Assembly (NCBI RefSeq): GCF_006443685.1
Contig: NZ_VFYP01000002.1
Span: 1 to 64,000 of the forward strand
Source: Rhizobium glycinendophyticum
GTDB lineage: Bacteria; Pseudomonadota; Alphaproteobacteria; Rhizobiales; Rhizobiaceae
Direction: 5' to 3'
Length of the DNA: 64,000 bases
Shown here: positions 41,798 through 49,734 of the stretch, piece after piece
Numbering within the stretch: position 1 is the stretch's first letter
How the letters are laid out: each line of letters starts with the position of its first letter
Translations under genes and position numbers: made by a program
Notes under the pieces: model-generated
Seen by the model: the letters and a program-made list of their open reading frames with translations, nothing else
Databases searched by the model: none
What the model was told of the DNA's origin: nothing

Positions 41798-43077
41798 AAC
41801 ATCCCCATGATGATACCGGCCGGCATCTGCGACGGCACCTCCGCTTTGTCGCTATATCGATTCAGCGCGCCTGTGACGGTCTGCCGCTCCAGATATCGCA
41901 TGAGTTCTCCAAGGGCGCAGATGATGTGATAAAGTGAACTGGCTGGCGCTGGTCCCGCGTTGAAGCTTCCATCCTCCAACATCACGTCGTGCCAGGTACC
42001 CCTGGCATCAACATCAAGATAAGCGAACAGGGCACGGCAGGCCTCAAGCGCGTTTTGCTCGGCCAGCCAGCGTTCCTGTCCATCACGCACTTCCGCAAGC
42101 GCAAGCCAGGCCTTCAGCCGTTCTGTCTGCGGCCAAAGCCTTGCCTTGCCGTCCGCAATCAGACCATCCGACCACACCTCGTTCACCGCCACTCGACGGA
42201 CGGGGTCAACCCCATGCTGTTCGGCAAAGGTGATCATGCGCTCCGCCCGGTCACCGATCTTGCCGCCGGTCGCCTGAGACCAGCGTATAAGCAACCACGC
42301 CCATTCGAAGTTGTGTCCTGGCTCGATCCGCGACCGGCCGTCCTCGTCGATCACGCTCCAGTCGTCATGGAAATACTCACGCACGACCCCGTGGTCAGGG
42401 TCGTAGAAGCGGCTTTTGAACAGGGCGACGATCTCGTCGGCCAGCATCCGCCACGTCGGATTGGCGTCCAGCTCCATCCAGGCCAGCGCGGCTTCGAGCA
42501 GGTGCATATGGGGGTTTGAACGCAGGGGATAGGGCGCCGCCGTATGGTCCTTGAAACCGCCGGCGTCATGCCCGAGCCGCTCCCGGAGACTGGCCAGCGC
42601 CAAGAGCGCCCGTCGCCGGTAATCCTCGTCCTGCAGATGCGCGAAGGAATGGGCATAGGCAAACAGCAGAAAGGCCTGATCGTAGAGATGATGGTCCTGG
42701 TCGACAAGGCTATCGTCATCACTGAGTCCATGGAACAGCAGACCGTCTGGAGCACTGTAATTGAGCAGGAAGCGATAGCCATGACGCAGGCACGCCGCAG
42801 CCGCCGTCTTGTTCCAGCCCAATCGGGCCGCCTCACAGAAACTATAGATCTGCCGGGCCGTCACCCGTACCCGCCGGGCAGAAGTTGGAATACGGCCCTC
42901 TTGAGATATACTTTCGCAAAAGCCGCCTCGCATCCGATCAATGCCGACCGTGGACCAAAGAGGCAATATGTCCTCGAACAGCATTCGGCGAAATTGAAGG
43001 CCGGCGTCTTCGAGTGTCAGTGTAAAATCAACATTTGAATTGAGATTGAGTCTATTCCAGGCTGAATTGCCGCGCAT
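41794..43077 (-). CDS. AGE-family isomerase, probable mannose-6-phosphate isomerase
   Basis: The 427-residue protein folds as an (alpha/alpha)6 barrel of the N-acylglucosamine 2-epimerase family. Active-site positions are visible: R75 in VTARQIYSF, H255 and E258 in GHNFEWAWLL, and H384 in SSLYHII. The family isomerises mannose/fructose-type sugars. Placement beside the phosphomannomutase, and the loss of the phosphomannose isomerase site in the locus's AlgA, suggest it makes mannose 6-phosphate; this is inference. ATG 43077 follows GGAG; a frame to 43122 exists. Confidence 0.8.
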   Translation of the reverse strand: MRGNSAWNRLNLNSNVDFTLTLEDAGLQFRRMLFEDILPLWSTVGIDRMRGGFCESISQEGRIPTSARRVRVTARQIYSFCEAARLGWNKTAAAACLRHGYRFLLNYSAPDGLLFHGLSDDDSLVDQDHHLYDQAFLLFAYAHSFAHLQDEDYRRRALLALASLRERLGHDAGGFKDHTAAPYPLRSNPHMHLLEAALAWMELDANPTWRMLADEIVALFKSRFYDPDHGVVREYFHDDWSVIDEDGRSRIEPGHNFEWAWLLIRWSQATGGKIGDRAERMITFAEQHGVDPVRRVAVNEVWSDGLIADGKARLWPQTERLKAWLALAEVRDGQERWLAEQNALEACRALFAYLDVDARGTWHDVMLEDGSFNAGPAPASSLYHIICALGELMRYLERQTVTGALNRYSDKAEVPSQMPAGIIMGML

Positions 43078-43468
43078 GCTCTCACTCCACCCATACGGAA
43101 GGAGCTTATCGTTACCAATCAATTAATCAGTCCGTCGTTTACCTGAGTTAATAAAAACAGAAAAACAGTTCGCAAAGAATCTATTTACGGACTTGTTCAT
43201 ATGTTCAAATTTCGTATCATCTAGTCACTAGCCGCGCAGCCGGCATGCAAATAAGTACTAATCGCGATAGACGGCAAAGTTTCGGACTTAGACCGCAGAT
43301 TCTATAAAAAGACCCAGAGGAAACATTCAAGAGAACAGGACACGGTTTGCTCATGACTGAGTAGGCTTTGTACCTGAGAGTATTTGTGCGCCGAGATCAG
43401 CGGCGAATGGACATCATGAAAGTGCATTGATTTTCAATGGGATATGTTGGCGTTGGGGAAGTCAAAAA
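43078..43468. promoter_or_regulatory. AT-rich divergent regulatory region of the alginate-type locus
   Basis: These 391 bases separate the leftward AGE operon and the rightward Crp/Fnr gene and are much richer in A and T than the surrounding genes. Both promoters must lie here. AT-rich promoters are typical MucR/Ros targets, and a MucR gene lies in the leftward operon. Visible dyads are CTAGTCACTAG (43221-43231) and a 15-bp palindrome next to the Crp/Fnr start. Confidence 0.6.
43425..43439. promoter_or_regulatory. palindrome, candidate Crp/Fnr operator
   Basis: CATTGA-TTT-TCAATG is a perfect 6-bp dyad with a 3-base spacer, ending 29 bases before the ATG of the Crp/Fnr gene. It resembles but does not match the FNR/FixK box (TTGAT-N4-ATCAA). 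Its position would suit autorepression. Function inferred. Confidence 0.4.
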
Positions 43469-44167
43469 ATGCATCATGTATCACCTTTTATGCGGCGCGT
43501 GGGACAACTGCTCCCTTCGTCTGGTCGGACAAGCCCGGTGTTGGAATCCATCGGTTTTCGCTCAACATGCCTGGAAAAGGGCAGTGAAATCTTAGGCGCA
43601 GGCAAAACGGTGCGGCATGTCCTGACGATTGGACACGGTCTGGCCATGCGCTACCGCCTTCTGCCTGACGGCAGCCGACAGGTCATCATGTTTCTTGCCG
43701 CAGGCGACATCTGCAACCCGCATATTTATCCAACCGTGATGGATCATGGCATCGCTGCCGTAACAGCAGTTCGCATCGACCGCTTTGACTGCGAGAGCCT
43801 GATCGGCCTCAGCAACAGCGTCGTGGGCCTCAACCAGGCTCTCTGGACCCTGGCGGAAGAGCAGAACGCAATCATGCGCAACCATATCACCAGCCTGGGG
43901 CGCAGCGATGCGCGCGCCCGCGTCATCATGCTGCTCAAGGAGCTGTCGCTCAGGCTGTCGGTCGCCGGCGGTCAAGCCGGACCCGTCTTCATTCCCGTCA
44001 CGCAATCCCTCTTGGCGGATGCAATCGGCCTGACCCATATCCATTTCAACCGCATCATCGGGGACATGGGGAAACGCGGTATCATCGCCACCAGCCGAGG
44101 CGGAATTCTGGTCAACAGCATCTCCAAGCTGGAGAAGCTGGGCGAGGAATTGGTCGCTGCAGCCTGA
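43469..44167 (+). CDS. Crp/Fnr-family transcriptional regulator
   Basis: The 232-residue protein has an N-terminal cyclic-nucleotide-like barrel (LPDGSRQVIMFLAAGDICN) and a C-terminal winged helix-turn-helix (SLLADAIGLTHIHFNRIIGDM, about 183-203). It has no Fnr-type cysteine cluster, so it is probably not an Fe-S oxygen sensor; the effector is unknown. The recognition helix belongs to the THIHFNR type common in rhizobia. ATG 43469 follows GGGGAAG; a TTG at 43427 is less likely. Standing between the two operons, it is the likely local activator or repressor. Confidence 0.88.
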   Translation: MHHVSPFMRRVGQLLPSSGRTSPVLESIGFRSTCLEKGSEILGAGKTVRHVLTIGHGLAMRYRLLPDGSRQVIMFLAAGDICNPHIYPTVMDHGIAAVTAVRIDRFDCESLIGLSNSVVGLNQALWTLAEEQNAIMRNHITSLGRSDARARVIMLLKELSLRLSVAGGQAGPVFIPVTQSLLADAIGLTHIHFNRIIGDMGKRGIIATSRGGILVNSISKLEKLGEELVAAA

Positions 44168-44385
44168 CGCATTGAGGGCTGGCCTTTGCCTGAATCGGCG
44201 CTTCCAGGCGCGCCTGTCTTGACGAACTCGGAGATTGTAAAGATGCACTGCGAGGACCGTTTCCTCGCGGTAAATATTTGCGGGCGTAAAATTAATCGCC
44301 AATAAATTTGAGTTTTACTTAACAAATGTTGATGTGATTGTCATTTATATTTGCTTAGTTCAGGCTCTATACAAAGGAGCTGAGC
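44168..44385 (+). promoter_or_regulatory. leader and promoter region of the algD operon
   Basis: An AT-rich 218-base gap precedes algD and ends with AAGGAG 6 bases before ATG. No sigma boxes could be assigned. It contains GTTGAT and CATTTATAT (44328-44350), elements also found upstream of the secreted epimerase gene with shorter spacing. Confidence 0.45.
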
Positions 44386-45696
44386 ATGAAGATCAGTATA
44401 TTTGGTGCCGGCTATGTCGGCGCAGTATCAGCCGCATGCCTGGTGAAGGAGGGCCACCACGTTACGGCGGTCGATCCGGATCCCAACAAGATCGGCCCGC
44501 TGATGGCCGGGAAGTCGCCCATTATTGAACCGGGTCTGGAGGAAATCATTCGCGATGGCGTTGCCTCCGGCAGGCTGACCGCGACGCAAGACGCCGCAGC
44601 CGCTATCGCAGCAACCGACCTGTCGCTGATCTGCGTCGGCACTCCGTCCCTCCCAGATGGCAACCTCAACACGGAATATCTCAAGCGCGTCGCCGAAGAC
44701 ATTGGCGCAGCAATCAAGCTGAAGAACACGTTCCATTCGGTCGTCGTGCGCTCAACTTGCCTGCCCGGCACCACGGAGGGCATTGTCATCCCAGCACTTG
44801 AAGCCGCATCCGGGATGAAGGCCTCCGAAGATTTTGGCATCGCTTATCTGCCGGAATTCCTGCGCGAAAGCACGGCAATTAAAGACTACTACGATCCCGG
44901 AGTCATTGTGTTCGGCGCGTCCGACAAATTCACTCTGGACCGGCTTGAAGCGATCCATGCCCCGATCAACCGGCCGAAATTCGTCGTCGACATCAAGACC
45001 GCCGAGGGTATCAAATACACCAACAATGCCTGGCATGCGCTCAAGATCAGCTTCTCCAACGAGATCGGCAACATCCTGAGCAAGGCCGGCATCGACAGTC
45101 ACGTCGCCCTCGACATTCTCTGCGCCGACGACCGGCTGAACATTTCCAAGGCCTATCTCACCCCGGGCTTCGCCTTCGGCGGTTCCTGCTTGCCCAAGGA
45201 TCTGCGCGCCCTGATCAGCATGTCGCGTCGCCAGGGCACCCCGGCCCCACTGCTTGAAGCGACGCTCTCGGCCAACGAGGTGCAGATCAATCGCGCCTAC
45301 AGCCTGATCGCCAACCAGGGCAGCCGCAAGGTCGGCATCGTCGGCCTGAGCTTCAAGCCGGATACCGATGATCTGCGCGAAAGTCCGCTGGTCGAGCTCG
45401 CCGAACGCCTTTACGGCCGCGGGTACCAGATCAAGATCTTCGATCCGAACATTCGGATGAACCGTCTCACCGGTGCCAATGCGAGCTTCGTCAGTGCCCG
45501 CCTGCCGCATCTGGCCGAACTGCTCAACGAGGACATCGAATCGGTCTTGTCTGACTCCGACGTCATCGTCGTTGGAAACCGGGCCGAAATGAACGGATCA
45601 CTGAAGCGGGTCAAACCCGAGACCCACATCATCGACCTGGTCCGCGTCGACAAGACGCTGCGCAGTGAAGGCAATTATCATGGCATCTGCTGGTGA
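44386..45696 (+). CDS. algD: GDP-mannose 6-dehydrogenase AlgD
   Basis: The 436-residue enzyme oxidises GDP-mannose to GDP-mannuronate with NAD, the committed step of alginate synthesis. The NAD-binding start FGAGYVGAVSAACLVKEGHHV, central KYTNNAWHALKISFSNEIG and catalytic cysteine C268 in GFAFGGSCLPKDLRAL are present. Length and cysteine number match the Pseudomonas enzyme as I recall it. It opens the rightward operon and overlaps alg8 by 17 bases. Confidence 0.96.
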   Translation: MKISIFGAGYVGAVSAACLVKEGHHVTAVDPDPNKIGPLMAGKSPIIEPGLEEIIRDGVASGRLTATQDAAAAIAATDLSLICVGTPSLPDGNLNTEYLKRVAEDIGAAIKLKNTFHSVVVRSTCLPGTTEGIVIPALEAASGMKASEDFGIAYLPEFLRESTAIKDYYDPGVIVFGASDKFTLDRLEAIHAPINRPKFVVDIKTAEGIKYTNNAWHALKISFSNEIGNILSKAGIDSHVALDILCADDRLNISKAYLTPGFAFGGSCLPKDLRALISMSRRQGTPAPLLEATLSANEVQINRAYSLIANQGSRKVGIVGLSFKPDTDDLRESPLVELAERLYGRGYQIKIFDPNIRMNRLTGANASFVSARLPHLAELLNEDIESVLSDSDVIVVGNRAEMNGSLKRVKPETHIIDLVRVDKTLRSEGNYHGICW

Positions 45697-47179
45697 CTTC
45701 ACCTACAGCCCGGTCGCACATGTCCTGATGGTGCTCGGCATAGCTGTGGCAGCGACGTCGCTGCCCAGCCAGGCCTATGCCATCATTGACAGCAAGACCG
45801 GGCTGGCCATCGGCCTGATCGGCGCCTGGCGCTATGGCTGGGGCATCCTCCACTTCCTGCGCGGCACCCTCTACCGCGCTCATGTCTATCCACGCATGAA
45901 ACGTGCGGCAATGGCCGAAAAGCGGAAGGGCTTTGCCTCCTATTTCCTGGTCACCAGCTTCCGCATTCCAACGGAAACGACGATCGAAGTGTACCGTGCC
46001 GCCTTCGCAGCCGCACTCAAGGCGCCAGGGCCTGCGACCGTGGTCGCATCGATCGTCGATCTCTCGGATCAGCGCATCATCAAGAAACTCTACGCCGCAA
46101 TGGTGGCCGACACGGATCCGGTCGATCTCGTGATCGTGCGGATCGATGGCAGCGGCAAGCGCGATGCACTCGCCTCGGGATTTCGCGCCATCGCCCGCCT
46201 CTTCCCCGCCCCGGATGCCATGGTCGCGGTGATTGATGGCGACAGCGTCGTCCCCGACGACCTCGTCGAAAAATGTGCCCCTTTCTTCCACGATCCGAAG
46301 GTCGGCGCGCTCACCACGGATGAGTTTGCCGAGGTGCGCGGGAAATGGATCTTCCAGCAGTGGTATGCTTTGCGTTTTGCCCAGCGCCACATCCTGATGT
46401 CGTCAATGGGCCTCTCGCGCCGGGTCCTGACGCTGACGGGGCGCATGTCCATGTTCCGCGCCTCGATCATCTGCAATCCGGACTTCGTCGCCCAGGTCGA
46501 AGTGGATTTTATCGACCACCCCAGGCTCGGTCGCTTCAAGTTTTTGACCGGGGACGACAAGTCGAGCTGGTTCTGGCTGCTGCGCAACGGCTACCAGATG
46601 CTCTATCTGCCCGACGTTATGATCAAGACCATCGAGGATCCGCCGACGGAGAGCTTCTTCGGTTCCGCCGCCATGCTGATGGTTCGCTGGTATGGCAATA
46701 TGCTGCGCACCAACCGCCGCGCGCTTGCGCTCGGCCCGCGCCGGATCGGCTACTTCGTATGGTGGGCGATCCTCGATCAGCGAATGTCCATGTGGACCTG
46801 TCTGATCGGTGCGACCAGCGCCATCCTTGCCACCCTGCTGATCTCGCCCTTCACCATCCTGGTTTATGGCGTCTGGATCCTGGCATCCCGCTACGCAATC
46901 ACACTTTCGCTCTTCACGGCCCGCCGCCAGATCTCCGTCGTTGCGCCTCTGCTGCTTTATTTCAACCAGATCTTCGGCTCGGCGATGAAGGTCTTCATCT
47001 TCTTCCATCTCGATCGGCAGAAGTGGACCCGCCAGAACACGACACTGGCCAAGGCAGACCGCAGTTGGCTCGTCAGCTACCGCAAGTTTGAATCCAAGCT
47101 CTACCAGTCGGTCAGCATTCTCGCGCTGATCACCGCCTGCAGCGTGATGATTGGCATCACCACCATGTCCCGTCTTTGA
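45680..47179 (+). CDS. alg8: mannuronan synthase catalytic subunit Alg8
   Basis: The 499-residue membrane GT2 enzyme polymerises mannuronate from GDP-mannuronate. It has N-terminal membrane segments (about 10-55), a cytoplasmic GT2 domain with IDGDSV (DGD 186-188) and TGDDKSSWFWLLRNGYQ, and C-terminal membrane helices (from about 355) after DQRMSMW. Length fits Alg8. ATG 45680 lies inside the end of algD; an in-frame GTG at 45665 is less likely. Confidence 0.92.
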   Translation: MASAGDFTYSPVAHVLMVLGIAVAATSLPSQAYAIIDSKTGLAIGLIGAWRYGWGILHFLRGTLYRAHVYPRMKRAAMAEKRKGFASYFLVTSFRIPTETTIEVYRAAFAAALKAPGPATVVASIVDLSDQRIIKKLYAAMVADTDPVDLVIVRIDGSGKRDALASGFRAIARLFPAPDAMVAVIDGDSVVPDDLVEKCAPFFHDPKVGALTTDEFAEVRGKWIFQQWYALRFAQRHILMSSMGLSRRVLTLTGRMSMFRASIICNPDFVAQVEVDFIDHPRLGRFKFLTGDDKSSWFWLLRNGYQMLYLPDVMIKTIEDPPTESFFGSAAMLMVRWYGNMLRTNRRALALGPRRIGYFVWWAILDQRMSMWTCLIGATSAILATLLISPFTILVYGVWILASRYAITLSLFTARRQISVVAPLLLYFNQIFGSAMKVFIFFHLDRQKWTRQNTTLAKADRSWLVSYRKFESKLYQSVSILALITACSVMIGITTMSRL

Positions 47180-47200
47180 ACACGAAACGGAGTCTCGATC

Positions 47201-48328
47201 ATGAGAGGCATATCTTACGAAGCTGAACTGCAGCGTCAGCACCCCCGCTACAGGCTCCCGATGAAGGCCACGATCGACGGGCGGGAATACGACGTGCACG
47301 ACTGGTCGATGAATGGCTTCGCCATCAACGCCAAGGGTTTGCCGGCCGGAAAGAAGGTAATGGCGCACCTTACCATCCCCTTCAGTGGCTATCACTTCAG
47401 TTTGACGCACGTCCCCTCAGAGGTGCTCTATGCAACCGATGGCGAGGGCCGCACCAGCCTGGTCTTCAGCGCACTGGAGGACAGCCAGATCAGTCTCTTG
47501 AGCTACATGACCGATGCCATCATCGCAGGTGAGGTTGTGAGAGCCGGCGATGTGCTTGATGTTGCTCGCCGCACCGACATGGTCCGCTCCAAGCAGGTGC
47601 CCGCACCGCCGCGCCTGTCGACCGGAGGCCGCATTGCCCAATTGGGCCGCCGTGTGGCGGCCACCGCAGGTGTTGCCGCCATAGGTGCAGCCCTTGTCGC
47701 CTTCCTGTCGGCGAATGTTTACGACGAATTATATGTCGTGCGTCCGGAAAGCGCGAGCATTGCCGCAAAGACGGTCAATGTCGCCGCCCCGGCTGTCGGC
47801 CGCATCACCTTCCTGAATGAGAAGGCGCAACTCGCCTTCGGCGAACCGCTGATCACCGTCAATCCGGCTGTCGGCGACCCCATCACGGTAGAATCACCCT
47901 GCGACTGCGTGCAGACCGAACAGCGCTTTGCCAGCGGCGATTTTGTCCGCACAGGGGATCCTGTCGTCCGGCTGATGCGCGCCGATGCCCCGATCGTCGT
48001 CTCGGCAGCCGTCAGCGATAACAAGCTGATGAGCCTCTACGGCGTGAAGACAGCCTCGCTCGTCTATCCCGACGGCACCCAGGTCGGCGATGCCGAAATC
48101 CTCTGGCTTCCCGGCAAGGGCGGATCGCAGTCGGATCTCCCGCGCGATCCGCTGACCGTGCTCATCGCACCGAAAAAAACCCTGTCGACCGACATGATCG
48201 GTCAGCCGGTGGAAGTCCGCTTCGATCTCTTCTCCGAGAGCACCATCGGCCGCCTCGTTCACACCGCTGCCGCCGCATTCGGCGCTGAAACAGCCGCGCA
48301 GGCGGTGGCTGAGGAGATCACGCCATGA
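47201..48328 (+). CDS. alg44: Alg44, PilZ c-di-GMP receptor and polymerase subunit
   Basis: The 375-residue protein begins with a PilZ domain that keeps both c-di-GMP motifs: R12-x3-R16 (RQHPR) and D34-W-S-M-N-G39. One membrane helix (about 148-170) follows, then a periplasmic HlyD-like part with half-lipoyl pieces (PAVGRITFLNEKAQLAFGEP). In Pseudomonas this protein activates Alg8 on binding c-di-GMP; intact motifs predict the same here. GGAG precedes the ATG, and the stop overlaps algA. Confidence 0.93.
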   Translation: MRGISYEAELQRQHPRYRLPMKATIDGREYDVHDWSMNGFAINAKGLPAGKKVMAHLTIPFSGYHFSLTHVPSEVLYATDGEGRTSLVFSALEDSQISLLSYMTDAIIAGEVVRAGDVLDVARRTDMVRSKQVPAPPRLSTGGRIAQLGRRVAATAGVAAIGAALVAFLSANVYDELYVVRPESASIAAKTVNVAAPAVGRITFLNEKAQLAFGEPLITVNPAVGDPITVESPCDCVQTEQRFASGDFVRTGDPVVRLMRADAPIVVSAAVSDNKLMSLYGVKTASLVYPDGTQVGDAEILWLPGKGGSQSDLPRDPLTVLIAPKKTLSTDMIGQPVEVRFDLFSESTIGRLVHTAAAAFGAETAAQAVAEEITP

Positions 48329-49734
48329 CCCCAATTCGTCCTGTCATTCTCTGCGGCGGCTCGGGTACGCGGCTTTGGCCCCTCTCCCGCCGTCTGGAGC
48401 CCAAGCAGTTCCAGACCCTGGGGGGTGAGCGTTCACTGTTCCAGGACACGCTGGCCCGCTTCCGTGACGAAGAGTTTGGGCGCGCCACGGTGCTCGTCAA
48501 TGCGCTGCAGGAACCCCGCGTTCAGTTCGAACTGCAGCAGATTGACCATCCTGCCGGACGTCCGCTCGTGCTCGTCGAACCCGCAATGCGCTCCACGGCG
48601 CCCGCCATTGCCGCCGCAGCAAGGGTCATGGTGGCCGAAGATCCCGACGCCGTTCTGCTGGTGGTGCCGAGCGACCACCGCATCGGTCGCTCAGACCGCC
48701 TGCAGGATGCCTATCGCGCCGCCCTGCCCTTCGTGCAGCAGGGTGGGATCGCTCTTTTCGGTATCCGGCCGACGGCACCCGAAACGGGCTTCGGCTATAT
48801 CGAAGCCGAAGCCGACGGCGCAGGCGCCGTGCTGAAAGTGCTCAGCTTCGTCGAAAAGCCGCACTTCGACCTTGCCTCCCGCCTCGTCGCAGATGGCCGC
48901 CACACCTGGAACAGCGGTATATTCATGTTCCGCGCCGATACCATCCTTGCGGAATTGGCTGGTCACGCACCAGAGGTCCTCGCCGCAGTCGATGCCAGTA
49001 TCGCCGAGGCAAGCCGCTCGGACAACAGCCTGCGCCTGTCGCAGACTTTTACCGCATCACCGGAAATTTCCATTGACCACGCTGTTATGGAGCATTCATC
49101 CCGGCTCGGCGTTCTCCCGGTCTCGCCGGAATGGAATGACCTCGGCTCCTTCGAAGCGCTCTGGGAAACTGGCCAGCGCAACGCGGAGGAAAATGTTCTT
49201 AAAGGCGACGTCCTGCTGCGCGACGTCCGCCGCAGCTACATCAGCGGTTCGCGCCGCCTGATCTCCGTTATCGGCCTCTCCAACATCGTCGTCGTCGATA
49301 CGGACGATGTCCTGCTCGTCGCCTCGCGCGCACAGTCACAGGATGTGAAGTTTGTCGCCCAGCATCTGGCGAAGCTCGGCCATCCCGCCGCTGACAGCCA
49401 CCTCCTTCGCCAGCAGTCCGGCGGAAGCCGCCGCCTGCTTGAAGAGGGACCGGGTTTCCGTGTCGAACGCATCGACATCCTGCCGGGCGCCATGCTGGAC
49501 CTGGAACGGGAGGAAACACCGGCCTCGGTCAGCATCGTGATGTTGTCCGGCGAGGCTGTGCTCGGCGAGCCGGGTGCTGAAACAGTCCTGACACAGGGTT
49601 TTGGCCTTGATCTCCGAGCGCCCCAGAAACTCGTCCTGCGCAATCCCGGCGAGCAGACTGCAACCCTGATGCTGAGCGTCACGCGCGCCGTGGAAGAGGC
49701 AGGAAGCCTTGCCCAGCAAAGGAAGGTGGGCTGA
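48325..49734 (+). CDS. algA: mannose-1-phosphate guanylyltransferase AlgA, isomerase site lost
   Basis: The 469-residue protein makes GDP-mannose. Its nucleotidyltransferase half is intact: GGSGTRLWPLSRRLEPKQF (11-29), FVEKP, and NSGIFMF. The C-terminal cupin, which in bifunctional AlgA is a zinc phosphomannose isomerase, is degenerate. Where the QMHxHRxEHW zinc motif belongs, residues 394-404 read E-R-E-E-T-P-A-S-V-S-I, and the later conserved His is also gone. It is therefore predicted to be monofunctional. It overlaps alg44 by 4 bases and algG by 1. Confidence 0.93.
   Translation: MTPIRPVILCGGSGTRLWPLSRRLEPKQFQTLGGERSLFQDTLARFRDEEFGRATVLVNALQEPRVQFELQQIDHPAGRPLVLVEPAMRSTAPAIAAAARVMVAEDPDAVLLVVPSDHRIGRSDRLQDAYRAALPFVQQGGIALFGIRPTAPETGFGYIEAEADGAGAVLKVLSFVEKPHFDLASRLVADGRHTWNSGIFMFRADTILAELAGHAPEVLAAVDASIAEASRSDNSLRLSQTFTASPEISIDHAVMEHSSRLGVLPVSPEWNDLGSFEALWETGQRNAEENVLKGDVLLRDVRRSYISGSRRLISVIGLSNIVVVDTDDVLLVASRAQSQDVKFVAQHLAKLGHPAADSHLLRQQSGGSRRLLEEGPGFRVERIDILPGAMLDLEREETPASVSIVMLSGEAVLGEPGAETVLTQGFGLDLRAPQKLVLRNPGEQTATLMLSVTRAVEEAGSLAQQRKVG

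Noticed and set aside
43221..43231. CTAGTCACTAG palindrome in the divergent region
   Set aside because: Only 5 bp per arm in AT-rich DNA; not repeated elsewhere in the region, so not called as an operator.
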